A DNA stretch of 64,000 nt from Psychromonas algarum (GTDB lineage: Bacteria > Pseudomonadota > Gammaproteobacteria > Enterobacterales > Psychromonadaceae), in NCBI RefSeq assembly GCF_004376845.1, contig NZ_SNUW01000005.1:229381-293380 (forward strand), given 5' to 3'. Below the pieces are notes generated by a model. The model worked only from the letters and a program-made list of their open reading frames with translations. It was not told where the DNA came from and made no database searches. Below, in pieces: positions 48,880 to 57,988 of this stretch (position 1 is the stretch's first letter; every line of letters begins with the position of its first letter). The translations under genes and the position numbers were made by a program.

Positions 48880-49542
48880 TTAACCCATGAAACCGCTTTT
48901 TGCGAGCAGCTCCATTGTTGTTTTTTGTTTTTTGTTTGGCTCAGCAGCTTGTTCACCTAAAACTAAACGTTCTAAGTAACGTGCAATAACATCAACTTCT
49001 AAGTTAACGCGTGTACCAATCGTATACTGTTGCATAATGGTTTGACTGATCGTATGTGGAATGATGGTTAATTTAAAATTAGCACCTTCAACTTCATTAG
49101 TGGTTAAGCTAATTCCATCAACAGTAATAGAGCCTTTTTTAGCAATATATTTTGCTAAATCATCTGGAGCTTTAACCCAAAATTCAACTGCATTACCTAA
49201 TTCAGTAATAGAGATTATTTCGCCGACACCATCAACGTGGCCACTGACAATATGCCCACCAAATCGATCATTCATTTGCATTGCTTTTTCAAGGTTGATC
49301 ATGAAACCCGGTTTGATATTTGAAAAGCCACTTAATTTAATTGTTTCATGTGATACGTCTGCATTAAAGCTATTACCATTTAACTGTGTCACTGTTAAAC
49401 AAACACCGTTATTAGCAATACTATCACCCAATTTGACATCACTCATATCCAACTCACCGGAGTGAACTGTGATTGTCATATCTTTTTCATTATTTTGAAT
49501 TGCAGTGATTTTGCCCACTGCTGCAATAATGCCTGTAAACAT
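48880..49542 (-). CDS. ribE: Riboflavin synthase, alpha subunit
   Basis: This enzyme dismutates two lumazines into riboflavin. The 220-residue protein from the ATG at 49540-49542 begins with the canonical MFTGII and has two lumazine-binding repeats with GDSIANNGVCLTV in the first and GSITVDGISLTTNEV in the second. A longer frame up to 49581 would lie within ribD and is rejected. The start is one base beyond the ribD stop, so the two are coupled. It is also called ribC in some schemes. Confidence 0.95.
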   Translation of the reverse strand: MFTGIIAAVGKITAIQNNEKDMTITVHSGELDMSDVKLGDSIANNGVCLTVTQLNGNSFNADVSHETIKLSGFSNIKPGFMINLEKAMQMNDRFGGHIVSGHVDGVGEIISITELGNAVEFWVKAPDDLAKYIAKKGSITVDGISLTTNEVEGANFKLTIIPHTISQTIMQQYTIGTRVNLEVDVIARYLERLVLGEQAAEPNKKQKTTMELLAKSGFMG

Positions 49543-49543
49543 A

Positions 49544-50683
49544 TTATTTCCGATGGTTAATAAGACGAATATCATCACCAATCTGTATTACAGAATGTAA
49601 TTTAAGCTTGATAATATCGTTCATCGTTGAAAAGTTGGGTAAGTTTACTAAGTTTCTGCTTTGATCGCCCATTAATTTTGTCGCTTGATAGAGAATAAAT
49701 TCATCAACAAGGTGTTTTCTGAATAATTCGCCGGCTAATGTAGCCCCTGCTTCAACCCATAAATCATTTATTTCATAGTGATTAAGTTGTTGCATTAAAT
49801 CATTGAGGTCAATTCGTTGTTGCTTATCAGCTTTACAAATTATTTGCTCAACGTCTGCTTCACAGTGTGTAAATAGTGCATTATCTCTAGCAGATAAAGA
49901 CACCAACAACACCTTTCCAGGTAAATAGAATAACTTTTCTTGTAACGATAATTTATTATGAGAATCTACAATAATACGTATTGGCTGGCGTAATGCTTGC
50001 TCACTTACTAAATTTTGATCAAATTCAGGACTATTGATTAACTCTTGATAACGTACGTTTAGACTAGGGTCGTCTGCAAAAACAGTCGCATTCCCTGTTA
50101 AAATAGCACTTTGTTGTGCACGATAATATTGAACATCAGCTCTCGCTTCAGCACCAGTTATCCACTGACTTAGTCCATTTTTAAGTGCTGTTTTCCCATC
50201 TAAACTAGACGCCATTTTCACTGTGACGCGTGGGCGATTAGATTTCATACGCATGATAAACCCTGGGTTTAAAGCTTCAGCTTGCTCTGTTAATAAACCA
50301 ACTTCAACTTTAATGCCTGCGTCTTCTAAAATAGCAATGCCACGCCCTGCTACTTTAGGGTTTGGATCAACCATAGCAATAATAACTCGTTGAACACCCG
50401 CTTTAACTAAAGCAAGAGCACAAGGCGGTGTGCGACCAAAATGAGAACAAGGTTCTAGGGTTACATAGCAAGTTGCATTGCTTGTTTTTCCGCTCGCCAT
50501 TGCAAGTGCATGAACTTCTGCGTGCCCTTCACCTGCTTTTAAATGAGCCCCTTCACCAACAACTGCTCCATCATTAACAATCACACAACCAACATTAGGA
50601 TTCGGAGATGTAGTGAAGCGACCACGTTTAGCCAATTCAATGGCTCGCTGCATTTGTTTTTTATCAAACTCAGTAAATGACAT
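49544..50683 (-). CDS. ribD: Bifunctional riboflavin deaminase/reductase
   Basis: This enzyme carries out two consecutive steps on the pyrimidine intermediate. The N-terminal deaminase domain has the zinc site HAEVHALAMAS and PCSHFGRTPPCALALVKAGV. The C-terminal reductase domain (about 145-375) contains RPRVTVKMASSLDGKTAL and LWVEAGATLAGELF. Its 379 residues are usual. It follows nrdR by 35 bp. Confidence 0.95.
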   Translation of the reverse strand: MSFTEFDKKQMQRAIELAKRGRFTTSPNPNVGCVIVNDGAVVGEGAHLKAGEGHAEVHALAMASGKTSNATCYVTLEPCSHFGRTPPCALALVKAGVQRVIIAMVDPNPKVAGRGIAILEDAGIKVEVGLLTEQAEALNPGFIMRMKSNRPRVTVKMASSLDGKTALKNGLSQWITGAEARADVQYYRAQQSAILTGNATVFADDPSLNVRYQELINSPEFDQNLVSEQALRQPIRIIVDSHNKLSLQEKLFYLPGKVLLVSLSARDNALFTHCEADVEQIICKADKQQRIDLNDLMQQLNHYEINDLWVEAGATLAGELFRKHLVDEFILYQATKLMGDQSRNLVNLPNFSTMNDIIKLKLHSVIQIGDDIRLINHRK

Positions 50684-50718
50684 ATAAAATAATACTTTTG
50701 AATAATATGATGGATTAA

Positions 50719-51168
50719 CTATTTATTTAATTTAGCAATTTCTTCACCAAATTCTTTTACATCTTCAAATGCTCTATATACAGATGCAAAACGAATATAT
50801 GCAACTTTATCTAGCCCTTTTAGTAAGTCCATGACTAGCTCTCCAACCATTTTTGAAGGAACTTCTCGCTCGCCTGTCGCCCGTAAAGTAGACTTTAGTT
50901 TATTAACTGCACTTTCAACGGCTTCAATACTGACAGGTCGTTTTTCTAATGCGGTATTGATCCCAACTAACAATTTCTCATCGTTGAAGGGTTCTCGACT
51001 TCCATCAGATTTAATTAAACGAGGCATAATTAATTCAGCAAGCTCAAAGGTAGTAAAACGTTCATTACATTCATTACACAAACGGCGACGACGAACTTGC
51101 GATCCTTCTGAAACGAGTCGGGAATCAATTACTTTGGTATCTTGAGCATGGCAAAAAGGACAAAACAT
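50719..51168 (-). CDS. nrdR: Transcriptional repressor NrdR
   Basis: NrdR represses ribonucleotide reductase genes. The 149-residue protein shows the zinc ribbon [11 protein letters not shown]...[12 protein letters not shown] and an ATP-cone domain (about 49-139). It heads the nrdR-ribDE-ribBX-ribH-nusB cluster, a conserved order. The 190 bp upstream to msrA hold no obvious FMN riboswitch or NrdR box that I could recognise. Confidence 0.95.
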   Translation of the reverse strand: MFCPFCHAQDTKVIDSRLVSEGSQVRRRRLCNECNERFTTFELAELIMPRLIKSDGSREPFNDEKLLVGINTALEKRPVSIEAVESAVNKLKSTLRATGEREVPSKMVGELVMDLLKGLDKVAYIRFASVYRAFEDVKEFGEEIAKLNK

Positions 51169-51358
51169 AGTACAGTTCTCTGATTAATAAGCATCTAAAT
51201 AGTATTAATTTAGTTATTGCGCCTCTTTTCTCCACACTTGGATTAAGTACTAGTAACAGTTCTGATTAAGAGGCTAAAATGTGGTTCTAAGTTAACATAA
51301 ATTTAGTTTTAAATGGCACTTTATAAAAAAAATTTAAACAAACAATTAAGGAAGTTTT

Positions 51359-51892
51359 ATGGCACAACAAAATATGATTGTCGGAGGTGGGTGTTTCTGG
51401 TGTGTTGAAGCAGCATTTAATCAAGTTAAAGGCGTAATAAGTGCCGTATCAGGTTATTGTGGTGGACAAGCCGAAGATGCAAATTATGAAAAAATATGCA
51501 CAGGGAACACTGGACATGTTGAAGTTGTTAATATTACTTTTGATGATCAACAAATAAACTTTGCTCAGCTATTACATCTTTTTTTTAGTGTGCATGATGC
51601 AACACAAGTTAACCGTCAAGGTAATGATATCGGAACACAATACCGATCGGTTATTTTTTACCAAAATGCAGATCAGCAAAAAATAGCATTGTCATTAATT
51701 GAAGAATTTAATCAAAAGCAATTATTTGATAAAAATGTTGCAACAAGTGTAGAGCCTGCTGGTCTTTTTTATTCAGCAGAAGATTACCATCAAGGTTATT
51801 ATTTAAAAAATCCAGAGCAAGGTTATTGTATGGCTGTTGTTGCCCCTAAATTTCAAAAATTTAAAGCACAACATCAGCAATTACTGAAATAA
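51359..51892 (+). CDS. msrA: Peptide-methionine (S)-S-oxide reductase
   Basis: This enzyme repairs oxidised methionine. The catalytic Cys12 lies in VGGGCFWCVEAAF; further family blocks are GYCGGQAEDANYEKICTGNTGHVE, FFSVHDATQVNRQGNDIGTQYRS and AEDYHQGYYLKNPEQGYC. AAGGAAG precedes the ATG at good spacing. It is convergent with lapD, with only 14 bp between stop codons and no hairpin seen. Confidence 0.95.
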   Translation: MAQQNMIVGGGCFWCVEAAFNQVKGVISAVSGYCGGQAEDANYEKICTGNTGHVEVVNITFDDQQINFAQLLHLFFSVHDATQVNRQGNDIGTQYRSVIFYQNADQQKIALSLIEEFNQKQLFDKNVATSVEPAGLFYSAEDYHQGYYLKNPEQGYCMAVVAPKFQKFKAQHQQLLK

Positions 51893-51906
51893 GCAGCAGA
51901 ATAAAG

Positions 51907-53847
51907 TTAAGCAATATCACTTGGTGCCGTAATAAAACCTTGGTACCCCGTTGCTTGTAATGAACGAAGTCTATTTAGTTGTTCATTATCTTCAACTGCT
52001 GTAATTATTACATCAATATCTAATCCCCGAGCAGTATTAATAATAGCTCGGGTCAATTTACTACGTTCTTCTAAGTCACCCATTTCTATTTTATTCGTCA
52101 GTTTACAAGACAATGATTGATCTAGTTTAACGTAATCTGGTTTGATTTCTTGCAAATAAGCTAATGACCCAATTCCACGCCCACAATTATCAATTCCTAT
52201 CTTTGCACCACTTTCTTTTATTACATGAGCGAAATGAACACTTTCTTTTGGATAAGTTAATATTGTATTTTCTCTTAGTTCAAAATGAAAACGGCTTACA
52301 TCATCGAGTTTACTAAGAAATAAACTTAACCAAGAGTGAAAAGAGCTATCAACTACACTATCACTTGTTATATTGATGGCAATTGTCTCATGGCTGTCAA
52401 TGATCGAAGGAGATTCAGCGATGGTTTCAAGTAATAATTGGTCAAACTGACGCCCTAAAGTAAGTTGCTCAATATAAGGCATAAACTCTGCGGCCCTGAT
52501 CGTTTTATTTTTAATATTTAAACGAGTATAAATTTCATGGTGTAATATATAACCATCAGTAAATGTCATTGCAGGATGCCACTGAAGTAAAAAGCGCTTC
52601 ATTGTGATTGCTTCTTTTAATTGTTCTTCCCAATTTACTAACGTATTTTCTTGTTTGATGTCGCATCTATAAAAACAACTCACTTTTTGCTCTTTTAAAG
52701 CCTGTTGTAATGCATTGTCCGCATTCGCTAATAGCTGTGAACCAGTCATATCTGTAATACGTAAAGCACTACCAATAGTAAAGCCTTGCTCAACATAACA
52801 ATTTGTACTTTGCTGTGCTTGATTAATTAAACGGATCATTTTTTGTAGATAAACTTTTATTTGTTCCTCTGAGGCTTTTGTCACTAAAAAAGCAAACTCT
52901 TTTTTGGAAATCCTAGCAATAGTACAAGGTGCAATTAACGGTAAGGATTGTTGCATTTCTTTTGCTAAAATTCTGATGGTGTTATCTCTAATTTGAAAAC
53001 CAAAATCAGCATAAAGATTATCTAACCAGTCTAAACGGGCAATTAATAATCCACCATAGCCAGGCTCTCCCAACCAACTTTCAATTTGTGAGTTTAAGAA
53101 TAAGCGATTAGGTAATTGAGATACTTTGTCCGTTAACTTTTCATTTTTTAAAGTAATCACTTCTTTATCAAGTTCTGCAAATACATTCTGCAGTTGTCCG
53201 GACATACTGTTCATTGCTAATACTACCTTTTTTAACTCAGTAGTTTTTGGGATCGCTAAATCAGATTGAAATTCTCGGTTTGCTATTAAGTTAGCTTGTG
53301 TAGCAATATGATTTAAAGGTTTTAGAATTTTTGTGAGACGTACATAGAGAATAGTTAAAGATAAAAGAAATAAAACAGCCAGTACCATCAACGTATCGCT
53401 CATCACTTTCCATAGTTGACTATATCCAATAGCAGGATTTGCTTCTATTTTTAACGTTGCTAATTGCATCCAACCATTAGTAATAATGGTTTCCGTACTT
53501 TGTGGTTGAAATAGATTTAAATCTAAAAACCATTGCGGCACATCTTCAACTTGGATTGGGTTCTCCCAACTTTTTTCGTGTTGATCAACTAACCAAGTTA
53601 AACTTACTTTTTTATAGAATCCACCTTCAAAGATAACATTAATCACTGTTTCAGCGGCAATAACATCACCCGTTTCTAAATGCGGTTGTAACATCAAAGT
53701 TAATGCATTAGTTGTATTATTTAAATCAGATTCAATTTGATTATCCATGAATACTTTGGTTTCTGTAAATTGGAAATACACTAAACTCGATATTACTAAC
53801 AAAAATATACCTAATAATAATGAGTTAATTTGATTAAACAGGGTCAT
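51907..53847 (-). CDS. lapD: LapD-like c-di-GMP receptor (degenerate GGDEF-EAL)
   Basis: The 646-residue inner-membrane protein has two transmembrane helices (about 8-28 and 150-172) around a periplasmic LapD/MoxY-type domain, then HAMP, GGDEF and EAL domains. The GGDEF site reads SKKEF (near 314), the EAL motif reads EIY in HHEIYTRL (near 435), and the DDFGTG loop reads DNCGRG (near 555), so neither synthesis nor hydrolysis of c-di-GMP is expected. This is the pattern of LapD, which binds c-di-GMP and then sequesters LapG. It is last in the adhesin cluster, 6 bp after lapG. Confidence 0.92.
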   Translation of the reverse strand: MTLFNQINSLLLGIFLLVISSLVYFQFTETKVFMDNQIESDLNNTTNALTLMLQPHLETGDVIAAETVINVIFEGGFYKKVSLTWLVDQHEKSWENPIQVEDVPQWFLDLNLFQPQSTETIITNGWMQLATLKIEANPAIGYSQLWKVMSDTLMVLAVLFLLSLTILYVRLTKILKPLNHIATQANLIANREFQSDLAIPKTTELKKVVLAMNSMSGQLQNVFAELDKEVITLKNEKLTDKVSQLPNRLFLNSQIESWLGEPGYGGLLIARLDWLDNLYADFGFQIRDNTIRILAKEMQQSLPLIAPCTIARISKKEFAFLVTKASEEQIKVYLQKMIRLINQAQQSTNCYVEQGFTIGSALRITDMTGSQLLANADNALQQALKEQKVSCFYRCDIKQENTLVNWEEQLKEAITMKRFLLQWHPAMTFTDGYILHHEIYTRLNIKNKTIRAAEFMPYIEQLTLGRQFDQLLLETIAESPSIIDSHETIAINITSDSVVDSSFHSWLSLFLSKLDDVSRFHFELRENTILTYPKESVHFAHVIKESGAKIGIDNCGRGIGSLAYLQEIKPDYVKLDQSLSCKLTNKIEMGDLEERSKLTRAIINTARGLDIDVIITAVEDNEQLNRLRSLQATGYQGFITAPSDIA

Positions 53848-53853
53848 AAAAAC

Positions 53854-54561
53854 TTACTCCATATTTGTAACAGGTTGTCTTAAATTTTTCAGACCCATAC
53901 GACGATTTAAATCATCCCATCGTTTAAGTCTGCTTGACTTCCCAGCCACGACACCTTGTATTCTTTTTTTATTTAGCCATAACTGTTTACCGTTAAAGCT
54001 ATAAATTGGGATTAAATCTTTACGCTCACTAGCTACTTTAATTTCCCCTATAAGATTATCTAAAATCAGAGGCTCAACTGTGGGTGATGGATAATAGGCT
54101 AACACCATATGATATTGATTTATCATCATCGCTTTAACCATAACAATACGTAATCTCTCATCTTTAATGCCCAACTCTAATAAACTAAAGTACTTCGCTA
54201 ATGCAAAATCTTCACAATCACCTGCATTAGCACCAATAAACTCTAAAGGCGTTGCCCAATAGTTATTCTCTCCCCAAATTTTTTGATCAGTTGAGAACTC
54301 CAATTGATTAAAAAACTGATTAATACTTTGTAATTTTTGTTGATCATTTACATACTCTTTACCAAGGACTTCCACCCAAGCTTCCCCACGCTTAGCAGCC
54401 TGCTCACCGTAAGCATTTCCTAGAACGTCAACAATTCGTCTACTATCCAGTCTTGTGGGTATTGCAGCATGTAAAAAAGAAATACTCTCGCACAAAAAAA
54501 GACCCAACAAGAGTATTTTTTGCAGAGGGTAAATTCCGAGAGTAAACAGTTTAGAGACCAC
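53854..54561 (-). CDS. lapG: LapG-like periplasmic cysteine protease
   Basis: This is a bacterial transglutaminase-like cysteine proteinase (BTLCP) of 235 residues with an N-terminal signal or anchor (about 12-32). The triad is C116 in GANAGDCEDFA, H151 in NQYHMVLAYY and D168 in LILDNL; the H-to-D gap of 17 residues equals that of Pseudomonas LapG. In the known system LapG clips LapA-type adhesins near their N-terminus when LapD releases it. The start is a GTG that overlaps the ompA-like stop codon. Confidence 0.93.
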   Translation of the reverse strand: MVSKLFTLGIYPLQKILLLGLFLCESISFLHAAIPTRLDSRRIVDVLGNAYGEQAAKRGEAWVEVLGKEYVNDQQKLQSINQFFNQLEFSTDQKIWGENNYWATPLEFIGANAGDCEDFALAKYFSLLELGIKDERLRIVMVKAMMINQYHMVLAYYPSPTVEPLILDNLIGEIKVASERKDLIPIYSFNGKQLWLNKKRIQGVVAGKSSRLKRWDDLNRRMGLKNLRQPVTNME

Positions 54562-55166
54562 TATTGTGTACGATCATCAACGCTGTAAATAGTCCACTTC
54601 ATATCTACAATTTTTCTTTCACTCACTATTTCAGCAACAATTCGTCTATTTTTTGCATGAATATATTCATCATTTCCTTCTAATAAGGGTTGTTCTGAGC
54701 CATATCCTTTCGCCTTTACTCGATTTTCTTCAATGGCATATTTACCGACTAATAGTTTTTTAATGGCTTCAGCTCGTCGCAGAGAAAGTTTTTTGTTATA
54801 AGCAGCCTGGCCTCTAATACTTGTATGCCCCTCTATCGTGACATCAACAGAAGGATACTCTTTCATGAAGTCAGCTAACCCTTTAATTTCATTATAATAT
54901 TTAGGGTTTATGTAAGATGAATCAGTTGCGAAGTTTACCAATAACTTTCGTCGAATTTTCTCTACAACTTCAGAGCTACAACCTTGGCTATCAACGGCAG
55001 CACCAGCAAAACTATTTGGACAATTATCTCTTGCTGTAATAACACCGTCCCCTTCTTCATCACTTAAATCAAAGGCTTGTTTGGTTGGTTCTGGTGCCAT
55101 ATCAATAGCATTAGTTGAACAACCACTTAAAAATATAAGTCCGATTAATGCACTAACCTTCTTCAT
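54561..55166 (-). CDS. OmpA-family lipoprotein with a thrombospondin type 3-like calcium motif
   Basis: From the ATG at 55164-55166 (GGGGG eight bases upstream), the 201-residue protein has a lipobox (LSGC), a short TSP3-like segment (EEGDGVITARDNCPNSFAG) and a C-terminal OmpA-like peptidoglycan-binding domain (about 75-185) with VDVTIEGHTSIRGQAAYNKKLS and NRRIVAEI. It probably ties the exporter or adhesin complex to the wall; that is inference from position. The coding sequence overlaps the end of the tolC-like gene by 14 bp. OmpA-like genes in this place are common in Lap-type adhesin clusters. Confidence 0.88.
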   Translation of the reverse strand: MKKVSALIGLIFLSGCSTNAIDMAPEPTKQAFDLSDEEGDGVITARDNCPNSFAGAAVDSQGCSSEVVEKIRRKLLVNFATDSSYINPKYYNEIKGLADFMKEYPSVDVTIEGHTSIRGQAAYNKKLSLRRAEAIKKLLVGKYAIEENRVKAKGYGSEQPLLEGNDEYIHAKNRRIVAEIVSERKIVDMKWTIYSVDDRTQ

Positions 55167-56562
55167 CGTAAACACCCCCATCAAAATTTTCTTCGCCTTT
55201 CCATGTTTCAGGACGAGTAACTCGCATAGAATCTAATAACAGCCCCATTGAATGTAATATGCGATATTGTGCAGTAATTTCTGAAAATTCCGCATCCAAA
55301 AAATCTCGACGAGCTTGATATAGTTCATTTTCCGTATCTAATAAATCCAATAAACTACGGCGTCCTACTTTAAATTGCTCTTGATAATCTGCTTGTGTAT
55401 CTTTAGAAGCAACAACGTGCATTTTTATATACTTCTTTTGAAGGTTAAGTTGTTCGAAAGCATTCCACGACAAAATAAAGCCTTCTTTAACTTCACGATG
55501 AACATTGGCATTTAAAGCTTTTGCTTCATTAATCTTATAGGCACTTTCTGTTGCGTATGCATTATCCTTACCTCCTGAAAAAAGGTTATATCGGAAACGC
55601 AACATTGCGACTACATCATCATTTTCACCACCGACATCACCGCTGATACCATAGTCACCATCAGCACCGTCAACGTTATCGTTATAGTTAGCATCAATTT
55701 CAAAGGTCACTTCAGGATAATAAGTTGACTTTGAACTTTTGTACTGTGCATGAGCAGATTGAATATCGTTATTAGCAGCCCAAATGGCTGGGTGTGATTT
55801 AAAAGCGAGCTCTAAACCTTTATCTTCAGTTTCAGGTAATAGGCGACTATCAGGATACGGAATAACTAGATTTTCAGGTTTTTGATCAATTACTTTATAA
55901 AATTTTGTTTTACTATCTAAATAGTTGTTTTTAGAGGCAATTAAATTCGAGTGAGCCTTTGCTAAGCGACCATTAATTTGCGACAAATCAGCTTTACTAC
56001 TAAACCCTGACTCAGTGCGTTCTTTGATTTGTTCATAAATATCGAGATGTGATTGTAGATTTTTTTCTGAGAGTCCTACTAATTTTTCAGTACGAATAAG
56101 ATCAACATAGACTTTTGTTATTTCTAAAGCGATATCTTCTGCAAGAGAATGTAATCGCCACTGTTCGGCACTCGTTGCATAACTCGTACGATCAACTTCA
56201 CTACTAGTATGGAATCCACTAAATAGGCTTTGTCTTAAACTCAATCCCAATTCACGTCTTGCTAAATTCTGACTATCACCATTATTTACTGTACTACTAC
56301 GTGTGCTTGGACTGTCTGTATATTCATACCCAATACCACCCGTTAAGTCTAATGTTGGCCAATACCCAGCCTCCGCTTGATCCACTTGTTTTTCACTCAC
56401 TTTAAAGCGTGTGAATGCAGCTTGTAACTGAGGATGTGTATCTAACGTATGAGCTACCGCTTGCTCTAATGACTGACTATTTACCTCTAAAGGTAAGAAT
56501 CCCAAAGAACAGATAACAGCAAGTGCTGTTTTATTACTTATTTTTGTTTTTAAAGGTTTCAT
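55153..56562 (-). CDS. TolC-family outer-membrane channel of a type I secretion system
   Basis: This 469-residue outer-membrane efflux protein has a signal peptide (about 1-29) and two OEP repeats, with SLEQAVAHTLDTHPQLQAAF at the start of the first and long amphipathic helices (for example LSEKNLQSHLDIYEQIKERTESGF). It is the outer-membrane exit (LapE role) for the adhesin exported by the ABC and HlyD components encoded just upstream. It starts 52 bp after the HlyD gene. Confidence 0.92.
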   Translation of the reverse strand: MKPLKTKISNKTALAVICSLGFLPLEVNSQSLEQAVAHTLDTHPQLQAAFTRFKVSEKQVDQAEAGYWPTLDLTGGIGYEYTDSPSTRSSTVNNGDSQNLARRELGLSLRQSLFSGFHTSSEVDRTSYATSAEQWRLHSLAEDIALEITKVYVDLIRTEKLVGLSEKNLQSHLDIYEQIKERTESGFSSKADLSQINGRLAKAHSNLIASKNNYLDSKTKFYKVIDQKPENLVIPYPDSRLLPETEDKGLELAFKSHPAIWAANNDIQSAHAQYKSSKSTYYPEVTFEIDANYNDNVDGADGDYGISGDVGGENDDVVAMLRFRYNLFSGGKDNAYATESAYKINEAKALNANVHREVKEGFILSWNAFEQLNLQKKYIKMHVVASKDTQADYQEQFKVGRRSLLDLLDTENELYQARRDFLDAEFSEITAQYRILHSMGLLLDSMRVTRPETWKGEENFDGGVYDEEG

Positions 56563-56614
56563 ATATCCATACCCATACCCAAATTTATTTTAATATCCAT
56601 AACCATTACTAATT

Positions 56615-57988
56615 TTAATATTCCCGTAGAGCCATCTCTTTTGCTCGTAATATAGGATTTAACATATATTGAAGGACCGTCCTCTTACTTATCATGATAT
56701 CTACACTTGTCATCATACCGGGAATAATAGGCATATCGTTTTTACCTTTACTATTCATACTTGATTCATTTGTTCTTACTCGAACAATATAATAACTATT
56801 ACCTTCTTCATCTTGCGTTGTATCAGCACTGATATGTTCCACAACGCCTTCAAGACCGCCATAACGAGTAAAATCATATGCAGTTATTTTTACTCTGGCT
56901 GGTAACCCGACATGAATAAAAGCAATATCTTTAGGGATTATTTTAGCTTCAACTAATAATTTGTCTTCCGTTGGAACAATTTCTAATAGTACTTGTCCCG
57001 GTTTAACAACTCCCCCTAACGTATTAATATGTAATGTTTTAACCGTGCCAACGACTGGTGAAGTGATCAACGCTTTACTTACTTTATCCTTCACTCCGAC
57101 CTGTGCTTCTGTGATACGAGAGAGTAGACCTTGTTTTTCATTTAGTTGAGCTCGCGCATCCGTTCGGAATTTAAAAACCAGCTCCCTACGCTTTAAAATA
57201 GACTCTTCTAATGCAGATTCTAGCTTGGGTGTTAACAAACGTAATGCGCTTAGTTCACCATTTAAAGTATTAACAGTACGTTGTAGTTTTAATAACTCTA
57301 TTTCTGGAACAATATTCTTTTCGGCTAATGGGCGTGTTAGCCTCAGTTCTCTATTTGCTAAATTTAAACTACTTATCAAGGTTTTAATTTTTGAATTTAA
57401 TTCTTTTATTTCTTGGTCTCGTTGCTTAATTTGTTGTGCTTGGATAGCAACCTGATTAGCTAAATTATTCAGCCTTCCCACGTATTCTTCTTGTTGGCGC
57501 TTAACTAAAGTTGATGCAGTCGTTTGTAAGTCTTTAGGAAATTGTAAATCTTTTTCCTGTATTTTTATTTGCAGCTGCCAATCCTTTACATTTGCAATTA
57601 AAATACTACTTAACTCTGCACGTAAACGAATAATATCAGCTCTAAGTGCATCAACTTCTTGAGTTTGTTGCGCCATATCAGAACGAAAGCGTGTATCGTC
57701 AATTCTTGCTAAAGGCTGCCCTTTCGTCACCAACATACCTTCTTTAATATATAAATCTTGTAGGATCCCGCCATCTAGACTCTGAATTATTTGTACTTGT
57801 GATGACGGAATAACTTTACCTTCACCACGCGTTACGCGATCCAATTCTGCATAATATGCCCAAACAAAAAAACATATAAACAAAGCAGCTAGGGTCCAAA
57901 CTATTAAACGTTGCGCTGTAGGTGTTTGTCTCAACATTGCACCATAAACATCATCAGCCATTTCTAAATCATCTTTAGATATTTTCAT
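56615..57988 (-). CDS. HlyD-family membrane fusion protein of a type I secretion system
   Basis: This 457-residue periplasmic adaptor (LapC role) has one membrane helix (about 30-48), a lipoyl-like half (SLDGGILQDLYIKEGMLVTKGQPLARID), a long coiled-coil hairpin (about 110-290), and a C-terminal beta-barrel with GTVKTLHINTLGGVVKPGQVLLEIVP, the HlyD signature region. The start overlaps the ABC-transporter stop (ATGA), so they are translationally coupled. Confidence 0.94.
   Translation of the reverse strand: MKISKDDLEMADDVYGAMLRQTPTAQRLIVWTLAALFICFFVWAYYAELDRVTRGEGKVIPSSQVQIIQSLDGGILQDLYIKEGMLVTKGQPLARIDDTRFRSDMAQQTQEVDALRADIIRLRAELSSILIANVKDWQLQIKIQEKDLQFPKDLQTTASTLVKRQQEEYVGRLNNLANQVAIQAQQIKQRDQEIKELNSKIKTLISSLNLANRELRLTRPLAEKNIVPEIELLKLQRTVNTLNGELSALRLLTPKLESALEESILKRRELVFKFRTDARAQLNEKQGLLSRITEAQVGVKDKVSKALITSPVVGTVKTLHINTLGGVVKPGQVLLEIVPTEDKLLVEAKIIPKDIAFIHVGLPARVKITAYDFTRYGGLEGVVEHISADTTQDEEGNSYYIVRVRTNESSMNSKGKNDMPIIPGMMTSVDIMISKRTVLQYMLNPILRAKEMALREY

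Noticed and set aside
50684..51358. FMN riboswitch for the riboflavin operon
   Set aside because: The leader of nrdR and the short gaps before the rib genes are too small or lack the conserved FMN aptamer helices.
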